A DNA stretch of 64,000 bases, from assembly GCA_030737875.1 (NCBI GenBank), contig CM060926.1:320793922-320857921 (forward strand), written 5' to 3'. This DNA comes from Allium sativum. Its lineage: Eukaryota; Streptophyta; Magnoliopsida; Asparagales; Amaryllidaceae. Shown piece after piece: positions 49,299 to 59,281 of this stretch (its first letter is position 1; each line of letters opens with the position of its first letter). The translations under genes were made by a program, and so were the position numbers. The notes under the pieces were generated by a model. It was not told the origin of the DNA. It did not search any database and saw only the letters and a program-made list of their open reading frames with translations.

Positions 49299-49445
49299 TT
49301 ACTCCAATCTTTCTGCATTTCTCCTGAAACTTTGTCCACTAGGTGGCTTCGTGAAGATATCCGCCATATGTTCTCCTATTTTGCAATATTTAACATTAAT
49401 GTAACCATTTTTCTTAAACTCCCTTAAAACCCAATTTTTTTAATC
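49299..49445 (-). pseudogene. Copia RNase H C-terminal tail in G
   Basis: On the minus strand this reads REFKKNGYINVKYCK, then GEHMADIFTKP and a stop at 49299-49301. That is the conserved last part of Copia RNase H (ADIFTK motif), normally the end of pol just before the purine tract. It shows that the ancestor of G was a full Copia element whose middle was replaced. Confidence 0.85.
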
Positions 49446-49487
49446 ATTTTGAATCTTTCTTCAAACTTCAAAAGTTTCTGAGAACAT

Positions 49488-51341
49488 CTAAACTTTGATT
49501 GATTTATATCTCACGTGCTTCGGCAATAAAAAAAGTGATATCCCTACTCTTGATTCAGGCTCAAGTTTTCTTCGATTGAACAAGCATAGCGATCCACCAC
49601 ATTGCATTTCTTTGGCATCTTCGACATCCTCCATATTCTCGTCTTCTTTTGCTATAGTCATTTGGATGTCTTCTTTGTCATCATTTGATGATAAACTATT
49701 TGATTTCCATGTAATAGCCTGATAAGGACTACGTGGAGGTGGGCTCTTTGGACTTGAAATTAACTTGCAATAATTTTTATCTACATCATAACGATATAGA
49801 TTGCCATAAACAAATGTCTTGTTATCAATGTAAAATTCCCTTCCATACAAAATCAGCTGAGTCACTTTCAGTGGATTAAAGAACAACGAATGATTAGACC
49901 TTGGAGAAGGCCTTGCCACATTTTCTTCAACAAGCACTTCCTTTTTCTTTGCTTCTTCCATTTCGTCAACCTTGCAAAGTCCATGGATAAGAGCTTTATA
50001 ACTGAATTCATCAAGCTTCAAACCCGACTCCCACATTTTATTCCTCACATTACATGCAAAGTGCATATTCCCTTTCTTACTGTAAGCATTAATCAAAGTA
50101 TTGCAAGTGAAATTATCAGGCTCAATATTTCTTTTATCCATCTCATTCAAGATAGCATTAGCAGCCATCATTTTACCCTCTTCGCATAACTTACGAATTA
50201 TTGAGTTATATGTCACTTCTCTAGGATACAAACCTTTTGCCTCCATTTCTTTATGAAGTTTTAATGCTTCGTCAAGCTCATCTTCTTTGCAAAAACCATG
50301 AACCAATGAATTATAAGTTACGATATCGGGTTTGATCCCAGCATCTCTTCTACGTTCTTCCTTCTCTTTTCTCAATCTTCCCTCTTTTTCCATTTCCTTT
50401 CTCTCTTCTTCTTTCTTCTTCCTTTTTTGATTCTTTGAATCCATCTCGCTTTCTTTTGGCTCTTCAGTTTCAGGAGCTTTTTCTTCAGCTTCTTTTGATT
50501 CTCCATTCATATCTTTCTCCTTCTTTGTAATATGGTCTTCTTTGTCTTCTGGATTGTCCTCTACTTGAGCGTCGTCAACTTCAGTCATTCTGGGATCCAT
50601 GTTTTCATTCTCGCGTCTGTCTTCTCTTTTCATATCCATTTTCACTTTCTCTTTCTTTCTTCTCTGCCTCTTCATCTTATACTTCTTTTCTTCCCTTTTT
50701 TTCTTGTCTTTCTTCTCCTTTGCATCTCCATCTTCATCATCTTCTTCTTGTTTTACTTTCTTCTCTGTTCCTTTCATCTTCTCTGCCTCTCTGTCTTCAT
50801 CTCCATTTTCTTCATTTCTGTCCTTTATTTCTTTTGCTTCAGCCAGTTGGTTGCTATCCAACCACTGTATTGCAGCTTCAACCGCGTCCTCAATTTTCTT
50901 CTCATCATAGTTTTCCATTGCATTCTTAGCTTCCATCTTCTTCTTGTGTGTCTCTTCCATAGGCTCATTGTCCTCAAGCTCTAGCCTTTCCTCTGGTTCT
51001 TTTTCTTTAGCATCTTTCTCTCTCATCGGCTCTTCTTCTTTTCTCGCCTTCTCCTCTTCCTCCTTTTCTAATGTGTTTTCTCTCTCCGCCTTCTCCTTTT
51101 CTTTTATTTCTTCATCCGTTTTGTCAGCTTCTACATTAGCCATGTTAGCATCTGTATTTGCCTTTTTAGCTTCGGTTACTTCCTTTTCAGCTTCTTTGCT
51201 TTTATCCTCTTCTTCCTCTTCTTCGACCTCCTCTTCATCTTCTTCTTCTTCTTCTGCTTTTGTGTTATCCATTGCATACACCTCTTTCAATAAATTCCAT
51301 GAATCTTTTGCGAATTTTTCTCCAAGAATATGGTCGAAAGC
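49488..51341 (-). CDS. Chimeric open frame of G (gag remnant, HSP70, KE-rich, PPR, Kelch)
   Basis: One uninterrupted frame runs from about 51341 to the stop at 49488-49490. The first ATG is at 51272, giving 594 residues. Counted from the TTG at 51290 (600 residues): acidic Glu/Lys-rich 10-112, HSP70-lid-like 113-157, Lys/Glu-rich 158-315, PPR 317-445, Kelch-like 446-530, unassigned 531-600. The part before the first ATG ([15 protein letters not shown]) is Copia gag in a shifted frame. An open frame this long across joined fragments is unusual and may be translated, but expression is unknown. The fused product has no known function. It is not a normal PPR gene: only about 3.7 repeats, no targeting peptide, and it lies between LTRs. 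Confidence 0.75.
   Translation of the reverse strand, partial: AFDHILGEKFAKDSWNLLKEVYAMDNTKAEEEEEDEEEVEEEEEEDKSKEAEKEVTEAKKANTDANMANVEADKTDEEIKEKEKAERENTLEKEEEEKARKEEEPMREKDAKEKEPEERLELEDNEPMEETHKKKMEAKNAMENYDEKKIEDAVEAAIQWLDSNQLAEAKEIKDRNEENGDEDREAEKMKGTEKKVKQEEDDEDGDAKEKKDKKKREEKKYKMKRQRRKKEKVKMDMKREDRRENENMDPRMTEVDDAQVEDNPEDKEDHITKKEKDMNGESKEAEEKAPETEEPKESEMDSKNQKRKKKEEERKEMEKEGRLRKEKEERRRDAGIKPDIVTYNSLVHGFCKEDELDEALKLHKEMEAKGLYPREVTYNSIIRKLCEEGKMMAANAILNEMDKRNIEPDNFTCNTLINAYSKKGNMHFACNVRNKMWESGLKLDEFSYKALIHGLCKVDEMEEAKKKEVLVEENVARPSPRSNHSLFFNPLKVTQLILYGREFYIDNKTFVYGNLYRYDVDKNYCKLISSPKSPPPRSPYQAITWKSNSLSSNDDKEDIQMTIAKEDENMEDVEDAKEMQCGGSLCLFNRRKLEPESRVGISLFLLPKHVRYKSIKV
49701..49955 (-). 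pseudogene. Captured Kelch-repeat (KLHDC4-like) fragment
   Basis: Residues 446-530 read like the region around the first Kelch blades of the plant KLHDC4-type protein: [20 protein letters not shown], then [22 protein letters not shown] and [14 protein letters not shown]. The usual GGEFY is GREFY. Only about one blade is present of the six or so needed for a propeller, so no folded Kelch domain is expected. Confidence 0.8.
49956..50342 (-). pseudogene. Captured PPR repeat fragment
   Basis: Residues 317-445 hold about 3.7 P-type pentatricopeptide repeats of 35 residues: [20 protein letters not shown], then [20 protein letters not shown], then [20 protein letters not shown], then [18 protein letters not shown]. 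Full PPR proteins bind organellar RNA with many more repeats and carry an N-terminal targeting peptide; neither is present here. The fragment passes into the Kelch part at EEAKKK. Confidence 0.85.
50820..50954 (-). pseudogene. Captured HSP70 C-terminal lid fragment
   Basis: Residues 113-157 of the chimeric frame contain [14 protein letters not shown] and then [20 protein letters not shown]. These are hallmark segments of the helical lid of cytosolic plant HSP70. In real HSP70s about 20 residues lie between the two segments; they are missing here, so the fragment carries an internal in-frame deletion. The ATPase and substrate-binding domains are absent, so no chaperone activity is expected. 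Confidence 0.8.
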
Positions 51342-51574
51342 TTTCTATCAACGTTCTCACTCATCAAAATCCGAGCTTGATGATCTTTCCGTCTCAAGCT
51401 TACAAATGCTTTACTCTCTTTCTCCATCATGTTTTTAACATTTTTTGGCCATTCGTAGCCACTTTCAACGATCTCCCAAAGCCCTTTGGAGATCAATTCT
51501 TCTTTCTTTTTATTACTCCACTCTTCGAAATTTTCTTTTGTGAGGACAAACGGTGAGGAGAATAGAAAAGCCAT
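51287..51574 (-). pseudogene. Copia gag N-terminal fragment in G
   Basis: A 95-residue frame with an ATG at 51574 begins with the DUF4219-like start of Copia gag (VLTKENFEEWSNKKKEELIS, then GLWEIVESGY). The gag meaning shifts to another frame near 51341 (two stops precede the shifted frame there), and that shifted frame continues into the chimeric ORF. The ORF overlaps the next frame by a few bases. Confidence 0.8.
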
Positions 51575-51585
51575 AGTCTCAACCA

Positions 51586-51598
51586 GGCTCTGATACCA
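51586..51598 (-). other. Primer-binding site of G
   Basis: Plus-strand ggctctgatacca complements TGGTATCAGAGCC (initiator-Met tRNA), 2 bp from the LTR at 51601. Confidence 0.93.
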
Positions 51599-51600
51599 AG

Positions 51601-51861
51601 TGAAGAAAAATAATTTTAGAGGAAGAGATAAAAAGTTTTGAAGAAGACAATATTTTATTCTTTTTCTTTTTTATTAATACATGATTGACATAAGACTCAT
51701 TTTATACATGCATTTTCTATTTGAAAGAAGGATTTGGATAAGATCACAATAAATCCTTTCCAAACATGACCAAATAAGAAAAACAAGAAACATAATTTAA
51801 TGCAATATTAAACACATGCAATTTAATGCAATATTTAATGCAGTTTTAATTTATTCCAACA
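51601..51861 (-). repeat. 5' LTR of G
   Basis: 261 bp, partner of 49010-49270, followed by the TSD CTACC. Confidence 0.95.
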
Positions 51862-51866
51862 CTACC

Positions 51867-53647
51867 AACTTACTACAAATTTGGTTTTTAAGGTGGTCCA
51901 ACCACCACAAATGTTTTTAAAATGGATCATCTGCTGCTACTAACGTAAATTACAGCATAGGAGTTAATCGCTAAGACTAGGCTACTATTTCGTACCCATG
52001 TGGAAAATACCAATGACCTGACTAAGCCTATAGTACCAAAAAAAAATCTGCAACCAAGCAATAATTACACAATCTAAAAGGAGAAAATTTCCTAGATCTT
52101 CCAAGTTGCATATACAATTAAGAAACACGGCAGTAGCACACTATTAACTAAACTTCCATTCCATTGTGTCCAATTGAGCACCTTAGCATAGTTGCATATC
52201 CAAAGTGACAATATAGCTCACTCAAAAAGAACAAGGACATGGCAAGCAATAACGGAATAAGAGAAAGTAAGGAAAGTCACCAAAGTATTCCAATAACTAG
52301 CAAGCCTGAGTATAGCTACGACCCAACAGGCACCATATCAACTATAAGCTCATCACAGACTCCATTCCCCCAAGGAGGCACAACCCACACCACATTTCTA
52401 CCTAATAACCTAAAGAAAGCACACAATAATCCACACAAAACACTCCAAGATGAAATCCATGTAACATTGTCAAACAGTTCCGCAAACAGGCATATCCCAC
52501 ACCAACACTTCAATCTAATAAAGCATTGCAATCACTCCACTAGCTCACCAAGGTAGATACCATGCTTTGCTCAACCCTAAAGTAGATTTGGTTAATAATG
52601 ACAAATAGGAGCAGAGTTAACCAGATTAGAAGATCAGAGGAAACGCGAAACTTCTTAATGAAAATGGTTGAACAACGCAGACAAGAATATTCCATAAAGG
52701 GAATGTGTCATCAACTGAACAACAAGCCGAACCACACCACAGTTAGCTCGAAACACCACCTTCGAATCCTACACAAGACTGACCATCATGCACTAAATTA
52801 CCTACACCTCCTAACAACGGTTAAATTGCGCTGGACAAAAATCCACCAGGCAATGGGTAAGAACGTACTCACTTAGAATCCTACTAGAGAACATTATAGG
52901 GCATGTCGATTGGAAAGACACAAATAAACCCACACAGGTTACAACATTAGGTTAAGAGAAAAACCGAGCAGGATGCCACACTGATCAGAGAAGTGACTAT
53001 CGTAGTAGTTTGGGTACAAGGAGGAAGAAACATGAGGGCAGGGACGTTGAAAAGGAGGGGAAAGTAGTAAAAGGTTCAGACATATCTGAAGATTGGGTTA
53101 GGGTATTTACCTACGTAAGTGAAAGCAAAGCGAAAGAGAAGAGGAGAAGAAGGGGTTCAGATCAGCAAGAGTGGAAAAGGTGGAGTGTGGTAACGAAAGA
53201 AAAGATGAAGAATAGCAAAAGGGATGATTTTTTTTGTCGCCATTAAAGGATGAAAGCCCTTAAACTGAACCTTTGTTGTTATGTCTTTGCATTATATTCT
53301 GCTATAAATCAAATCAAATTTTGATCTAGCAACCTGGTAAAAATTACCTAAATGTGTTAAACCCTCAAGATTAAAAAAACCAACAAAATATCCATGAAGC
53401 AGTAGACTGGTTATGAAAAATCCAAATTAAAGTTAAGTGCCAAAATTAAATCCAAAATATACTTGAAAAAAGAATTGTATATGAAACATTATGCTTTTTG
53501 GATGAGAAAACATTTAGTTGAGACGGGCAATGCAAAAAGTTGAGGCGAACGATTGATAATTAGGGTTGGGAAATTCAATGAAGCAGCGGAGAAATCATAA
53601 AAGTGTTTCAAAACTTAAGGTGGAACGATTCATGGGTTGATTAACAA
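51867..53647. other. Stretch without supported gene
   Basis: Short plus-strand frames (for example 52239-52556 and 52598-52876) show no domain. The CT-rich minus strand around 53000-53250 could be a gene leader, but no coding evidence supports it. Confidence 0.5.
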
Positions 53648-53650
53648 TTA

Positions 53651-53664
53651 GAGCATTCCCAGAA
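53651..53664 (+). repeat. Left terminal inverted repeat of H
   Basis: gagcattcccagaa; pairs with 58931-58944 at 13 of 14 positions. Confidence 0.9.
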
Positions 53665-53791
53665 GTGGGGATTCATCACAAAATGGGGATGAAAGGTGTT
53701 GCGATGCTCTCCAGCAGCAGCGCAAAGGGCGTGGGGAAGAAACTGAAATGGCGACGCTCGCCATTTCACAAATTAGAGCGGCAAGACCTGA

Positions 53792-53935
53792 ATGGTTTTA
53801 TGAAAACCGAATAACCACTAAACGGTTTTCATAAAACCGTTTAAGATATAAACGGTTTTATGAAAACCGTTTAGTGTATTTTCGATTTTCATAAAACCTT
53901 TTTGGTTTTATACGGTTTTATTAGAATCGTATAAA
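53792..53935. repeat. Left subterminal palindromes of H
   Basis: Four or five head-to-tail palindromes of the type aaacggttttcataaaaccg, each able to form a hairpin. A related set lies at 58761-58830. They may be transposase-binding sites. Confidence 0.7.
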
Positions 53936-54408
53936 ACATGGACTTTTTTTTAAATAATCTATTTTTGATGTGTTAATTTAATATGTGTAAATTAAGTTTT
54001 AAATTTATCCAAATTTAAGTTTTCAAATTAATTTAAAACATGGATTTTTGGAAATCTATATGCTTTCAAGTTTCCGAAGTGTTTTTTAAATGTTCGGATT
54101 ATGTTTGTGTATCCAGCACTTACCGCACAATTTTATTTAGCTTTTAAATATAGTTTTAAGTATGTACGCATACTTGATAACAACGCAAAAGAAGTTTGAA
54201 TCTCATATACGCATTAGAAAAATTTATATAAATTACTTAAAATTAGTTAATTTTTTTTAATAACCCACAAAACAATACACCCAACATAGAAAACTTAAAC
54301 TAGGATACAACAAGCCAGAAATAGCAACCTAGAATTAACAGCATTACAACCAACTTAGAAAACTAAAGCTTGGATACAACATGCTCGAAATAGCAACATA
54401 GACTGTAT

Positions 54409-55689
54409 CTACATCTCGGAACTTCCTTCTTCTTCCTGATATCGTTTCTGTTGAGCCCTCAATATACGATCTTTTTTTGCTATAGCATACTGAAGAGCAT
54501 GTCCACTCAAATGAGATATATCTCTTAATAGATACTCCTCCTCTTCCTTTTCCTTCAAAAGTCTTTCACGTTTTTCTTTATAAGCAGATCTTTGTGTGGG
54601 AGCTGTAGTTCTAGTGGCATCTTGCTGCAGTTGCATCTCCATGATCTGTAGCTTCTTATCTTGATGTTTTTCACGGTCTTCTTTGTTGGAGACGGATGCA
54701 AGTGATATATCACTTAAAAACGAAGTTAGTTTATCACTAGACGCTGCCAAATCTTTTGTTTCCTTATTTCTCAGTAGTGCTCTCTTGCTTGATTTAATTC
54801 CTTCTGGCCTTGTTTCAACCCCACCATACATCATTTCCGAATTAGGAGTCATAGTTGTACTGTTATTTCCATCCTCGTATGTAGCTATAGGACATTCAGC
54901 TGTAATTCCCAGGGATGAATCCACCAAAAGTCTAGAAGCTACATTTCTTAAGTTAGATTCTGCAGTGTCTACTAGATATACATCATCCGTTTCGCATAGA
55001 TTGGCCCAACGTGGACAAAAAGAAAGAATTTCCAATGCTTCATGAGCAATGAATTCATTTTTACAGGTGTCACGATAGATGCTATCGTAATCGCCCTTTA
55101 AATCTCTGAATGTTTGACCGCTTCTAAGCGAATCCCCCTTATTGCTTTTATCCCTTTGTACCTGGTACATAGTATTCAAATTATACCATGCAGTCTTCAT
55201 GCTCTCAATTGATCTTCGTGTTACGCATTCAGGATCTCCATTGTACAAATCGTTAACGCTTTGGTAGAAAAACTTACCACCAGAACGGCCTTCAGCAATG
55301 ACAGATGCGTTTACCCATGCATTAGCTAACACTTTATAATATATTGCTTTCCATATTTTACCAGTAGCTACAGTTTTTTCCATGCTACTTTGAACGGGAG
55401 TTTCTTTTGTTTTTCGCTTGGTGTAAGACCGATTGGCCTTGGTTTGTCCTTTGTCAGGTACCGGGGTCGGAGCAACCATCTCTTGGTGTATGTTTTGATT
55501 ATGAAGTTGGCCATACATGTTACCGTACTGCTGAATGAGGTTTAATTGGTGGAGAAATTGACTTTGTTCTGGAGTTAGGAAAGGGGATGAAATCATTGAC
55601 GGGCCTTCCGCTTGAGATAATAAACTAGTAAAATTTCCAATGTTATCATCGGTATAGCTTGAGAAATTGTTGTTGTTGGGATCAACCAT
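54409..55689 (-). CDS. Harbinger ORF1, Myb/SANT-like protein
   Basis: 426 residues from the ATG at 55689; the longer frame to 55824 would need a TTG start. In PIF/Harbinger elements ORF1 is a DNA-binding partner that brings the transposase to the ends. N-terminal part: Asn/Gln-rich with SPFLTPEQSQFLHQLN, then a basic KANRSYTKRKTKE stretch. The centre has a trihelix/SANT-like pattern with conserved tryptophans (LANAWVNASVIAEGRSGGKF, then SMKTAWYNLN, EILSFCPRWANLC). The C-terminus is a Lys/Glu/Gln-rich coiled coil like the NAM-associated C-terminal region. Database copies of such proteins are often mislabelled glutathione S-transferase T3-like; nothing here is a GST. The frame is intact although the transposase is not. 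Confidence 0.8.
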   Translation of the reverse strand: MVDPNNNNFSSYTDDNIGNFTSLLSQAEGPSMISSPFLTPEQSQFLHQLNLIQQYGNMYGQLHNQNIHQEMVAPTPVPDKGQTKANRSYTKRKTKETPVQSSMEKTVATGKIWKAIYYKVLANAWVNASVIAEGRSGGKFFYQSVNDLYNGDPECVTRRSIESMKTAWYNLNTMYQVQRDKSNKGDSLRSGQTFRDLKGDYDSIYRDTCKNEFIAHEALEILSFCPRWANLCETDDVYLVDTAESNLRNVASRLLVDSSLGITAECPIATYEDGNNSTTMTPNSEMMYGGVETRPEGIKSSKRALLRNKETKDLAASSDKLTSFLSDISLASVSNKEDREKHQDKKLQIMEMQLQQDATRTTAPTQRSAYKEKRERLLKEKEEEEYLLRDISHLSGHALQYAIAKKDRILRAQQKRYQEEEGSSEM

Positions 55690-56514
55690 TGTAGTTTGCT
55701 TAGAATGGGAATTGTTTGTGAGTATGATGAAAACTATCGTACCCTCGTATTTATGAAGACAAAGGATGCAAGTAGGCTTGATAATTACTATAAGCCATTC
55801 AATGTTCTGCAATGTGTTTTCCAATCAACTGTAGAAAACAGGGCAAGTTTAATTGCTCTGACCCTGTCAAGTTGTTTAATCAAATCAACTTTAATGATTC
55901 CCTTGAACGGTGTGATGATTTACTTTACTTTGCTTTGCCTATATTAAACGTTTGAATTGTAGTTTAACTACACACTTCGAAATGGCAAACGAAAACTAGG
56001 CTGCTTCAGACTACGTTGTTTTGATAAAGGCATACACTGAAGCAGACGTACTACATATGGAAGAAGAAGTAGATCAAGATTTTTTGGCAACCCTCAATTA
56101 ATTTTACAACAGTCATACTAGTTGTAGAATACAAAAGCCCAACTTAGCAACCAGAAGCGCTTTCTGCTTATTTACTACCGACTGTATGAATTACCGCAAA
56201 GTAATTGATGAGATAAAAAAGGATGGCGTCTTTCAGGAGAAACGGTCGAGGTATGACTCAATCTATCTTTTCAAGTACCGTTCAAACTTCATCAGCCACG
56301 AAGCGTACGGGTTATGGTACATTCATATTATACAGTTTGAGTAGTATATCGTTATATTATGTCTCGTATTCAATATGTATCATTTGGTTTATGTAGTTGG
56401 AAAGTGTGGATGTATCCGTAGAGTTCAATTTCAATTCATAACTATATTATGTGTGTTATTCAACTGAAATGACTAGTCTATGGACAATATAAGTCATGCT
56501 CCACGAACATTAAA

Positions 56515-56870
56515 AGTCATGATCCACTCACATTAAAAGTCGTGCTCCACTCACATTAAAAGTCGTGCTCCACTAACATTAAAAGTCATGCTCCATTAAC
56601 AATAAAATTCGTGCTGGAAAGAAAGATTCAAGGAGTTAAAGATTTGGGTCGTCCTCTTTTGAATTGTGAAAATAAAGAGTTAAGGCGTTTAAGGAGTTAA
56701 GGAGTACGTATAGTTTGGGTCGTCCTCTTTTGAATTGTGAAAATAAAGAGTTTAAGGCATTTAAGGAGTTAAGGAGTTACATGCAGTTTGGGTCGTCCTC
56801 TTTTGAATTGTGAAAATAAAGAGTTAAGGCGTTTAAGGAGTTACATACAGTTTGGGTCGTCCTCATCAAA
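56515..56870. repeat. Two tandem repeat arrays inside H
   Basis: First, about five copies of a roughly 24 bp unit (aaaagtcatgctccactcac att; about 56510-56610). Then three or four copies of a roughly 65 bp unit containing gtttgggtcgtcctcttttg and aattgtgaaaataaagagtt (about 56640-56860). They separate the two genes of H. Confidence 0.85.
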
Positions 56871-56963
56871 CGTGCATTTTGCATATTAGCTACACTATAA
56901 AATAGAAATTCGATATATGAGTACTACAATGTTATAATAGCTCAATAACCGCATAGGCTATAT

Positions 56964-58393
56964 CTAAGAAGTACCTTTCGTATGCCATAAATGCTCAACC
57001 ATGTCATCCTGCAGTTTACTATGGACCTCCCTAGACCTAATTTTACGCAGTCGCCTAAGAAATACCTCTGGAGTCGCTAGATTTCTATCAATAACAACAG
57101 TTGCGGTGTTATCTGGATCATATCCCAAATAAGACGGAAATTTTCCTCTTTCTTCTTCAGTGATCATTTTATGCATTATAATACAAGCACGCATAATATT
57201 GCTCAAGACCTGTGGCTGAAATAATTTAACAGGATTTTTTACAATTGCAAACCTTGCTTGGAGAACCCCGAATGCACGTTCTACGTCTTTTCTCGCTGCC
57301 TCTTGCCTTTTAGCAAAGTATTTTTCTTTCTCTGTTTTAGGAGCTGAAATTGTTTTGACAAGCGTACCTTAAGAAGGATAGATGCCATCAGCTAAATAAT
57401 ACCCCATGTCGTACGTATTTCCTGCAATATTAAAATCACATGCAGGTGCTTTTCCATGTGCAAGGCTCTTAAACAAATGTGATTGGTGAAGTACATTAAT
57501 ATCGTTCATTGAGCCAGGACATCCGAAAAATGCATGCCAAAACCATAGATCATGTGAAGCAACAACTTCAAGTATCATTGTCGGTTTAGGGTAATTTTCA
57601 ATAAATTGACCGTGCCATGCTGTAGAACAGTTTTTCCATTCCCAATGCATACAGTCTAGACTACCTAACATGCCGGGAAATCCTCTTTTGGTTCCTAACC
57701 TTTTCAATTTGTTGACATCGCTTTGCGTCGGAGCACGTAGGTACTCCTCACCATACATTTCAATTATGGCTACACAAAACCTTTCAAGGCTTAAGGTAAT
57801 AGTACTCTCACCCATTCGGTCAACCTCATCAAACGCATCTGGAGCTATTCCATAAGCTATTACATGTTATGCGCCTATAATTTTTTGGTACGGCGAATAT
57901 CCTAAGGTACCAGCACTATTACGTTTTTGAATAAAATAATTATCGTGTTCAACAACTCCATTGAAAATGCGGATAAACATATTCTTGCTCATACGAAAAC
58001 GGCGTCTAAAGTCATCAGCACCATACGTACAGGGGGTGTTGAAATAATCTTTAAGTAATCTTGCAGTACCTCCTTTATGATCCCGCATCTTCCATTTGTC
58101 TACACGATCGTACACGCTGCCTCCTCGAGTACCCCCAAATGATCCTTCCGTTTGGAAATGTTGGTTAATCTTTAATTATTTCACGGCAACAGCTTGCATC
58201 ATAATATGTAAATTATCGCTATCGGTCGAGCTATCCGAAGAAAATTGAAGAAATTTTGTATGCCCCACAAATCATCGCCTTCGTCGGAATCGGAATCAGT
58301 GTCATCCAGACCATTCTGGCTAAAGTATATTGAATCTTTGGTTTGCGCATCTGATTCGTAAACAGCATCGTCGTTGTAGACATTATGAGACAT
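56964..58393 (-). pseudogene. Broken Harbinger DDE transposase
   Basis: A DDE_Tnp_4/HARBI1-type nuclease that would cut at the element ends. The start ATG at 58393 leads into an acidic N-terminus (DDTDSDSDEGDD). A frameshift near 58240 and a stop near 58180 precede the helical part (DDFRRRFRMSKNMFIRIFNG). A stop at about 57868 (after KIIGA) precedes the catalytic core: first Asp in GSLDCMHW (57654-57656), second in PGSMNDINVL, Glu in DVERAFGVLQARFAI (about 57280). A third stop follows GIYPS (57369-57371). The C-terminus ends at 56964. All catalytic residues survive, so decay is recent to moderate. Confidence 0.9.
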
Positions 58394-58760
58394 TTTTGTG
58401 TTGTGAAGCTAAATGTGCACACCAGAAGTGGTTTTATAGCTTCTTCAATCCGCAGTTGCAACGGCTATATAAAGAATAATGTATAAAAATATATTCGTTA
58501 ACGACTATAAATTCAAACAGAATTATAATATTATGCAACGGCTATAAATTTGAGCTGTATTTTACTATTTAGCAACGGTTATATGTTTAAACTATATTTT
58601 AATATTTGGCACAGACTTTAATTAGACATATTTTATTCTAATATTTCAAAATGACTCTATATATATGTATTATATTTTAAGTTTTATTTAATTTTTATAC
58701 CCGTTAACTATATTTTGGCCTTTCAACCATATTTAAAAAATTATGAAAAATAATAATTTG

Positions 58761-58830
58761 AAAACGATTTTCTGAAAACCCTTTTGGGTTAAACGATTTT
58801 CAGTAAACGGTTTTCAGAAAACCGTTTATG
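58761..58830. repeat. Right subterminal palindromes of H
   Basis: aaacggttttcagaaaaccg-type inverted repeats, a counterpart of those at 53792-53935. Confidence 0.65.
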
Positions 58831-58930
58831 GTAAGAAATAAAAACAACGGAGCGTCCCCCTACCAGCTGCTGGATGGGTGAGGGAAATTCGCGCTCAAAA
58901 TGGGGAATCTACGCCCAAATCAATGCTCTT

Positions 58931-58944
58931 TGCTGGGAATGCTC
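58931..58944 (-). repeat. Right terminal inverted repeat of H
   Basis: tgctgggaatgctc, followed by the TSD tta. Confidence 0.9.
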
Positions 58945-58947
58945 TTA

Positions 58948-59281
58948 GGGTAGAAAAGTCAAATTGAGAATTTTGTGGAACGGGTGGTTTCTCAAAACAG
59001 TTTTCTAGAGAATGAAAATCGGATGACATCGTAAGCGGAAATGGAGAAATAAATCGCATGTAATACGATCTTAAACTGAAATAGTTAAACTAAAATAAAA
59101 CAATTTTAGTTGGCCCTAATTAATAATAGCTAGATCGATGTCATTTCTTATTTCTCAATTTTTACTTTTTGCTTCTTAGTTGTAATTGATATCACTTATT
59201 AATTTTTTTCAATCAAAATACAACATATATAAAAAAAGGAGAAAAACTACCTTTCTCTCATGGCTCACAAAAACAGAACAC
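58948..59281. other. Stretch without recognised feature
   Basis: AT-rich, between H and the 3' end of the LINE; no clear poly(A) tail of the LINE can be assigned. Confidence 0.5.

Larger units (their letters stand above)
49010..51861 (-). mobile_element. Element G: Copia retrotransposon with captured host gene pieces
   Basis: A 2,852 bp minus-strand Copia element. Identical-length 261 bp LTRs (49010-49270 and 51601-51861; minus-strand start TGTTGGAATAAA) differ at two positions, and a perfect TSD CTACC (49005-49009, 51862-51866) flanks them. The PBS is at 51586-51598 and a purine tract at 49271-49286. Only the start of Copia gag and the tail of RNase H remain. Protease, integrase and RT are replaced by a long open frame resembling parts of HSP70, PPR and Kelch-repeat genes. 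It is non-autonomous and recent, similar in principle to maize Bs1, which also carries several gene fragments. Confidence 0.92.
53651..58944 (-). mobile_element. Element H: PIF/Harbinger DNA transposon
   Basis: 5,294 bp with terminal inverted repeats GAGCATTCCCAG (53651-53662 and complement at 58933-58944) and the family-typical 3 bp TSD TTA (53648-53650, 58945-58947). Both standard genes are on the minus strand: a DDE transposase (58393-56964, broken) and a Myb/SANT-like ORF1 (55689-54409, intact). Palindromic aaacggtttt(c/a)-rich hairpins lie inside both ends. It is not autonomous now, but its tips are intact, so it could be mobilised in trans. Confidence 0.93.

Noticed and set aside
49488..51290. 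An ordinary host PPR gene
   Set aside because: Flanked by matching LTRs, PBS, purine tract and TSD; fewer than four PPR motifs fused to HSP70- and Kelch-like pieces; the listed start is TTG.
50532..51438. Plus-strand Ser/Phe-rich ORFs
   Set aside because: Antisense shadows of the Glu/Lys-rich codons (GAA/AAG) of the chimeric frame.
52239..53246. Small plus-strand genes
   Set aside because: No domains, poor codon character, no partner exons; more likely chance frames.
54409..55824. Glutathione S-transferase
   Set aside because: A common database mislabel for Harbinger ORF1-type proteins; no thioredoxin-like or GST fold motif, and it lies between Harbinger TIRs.
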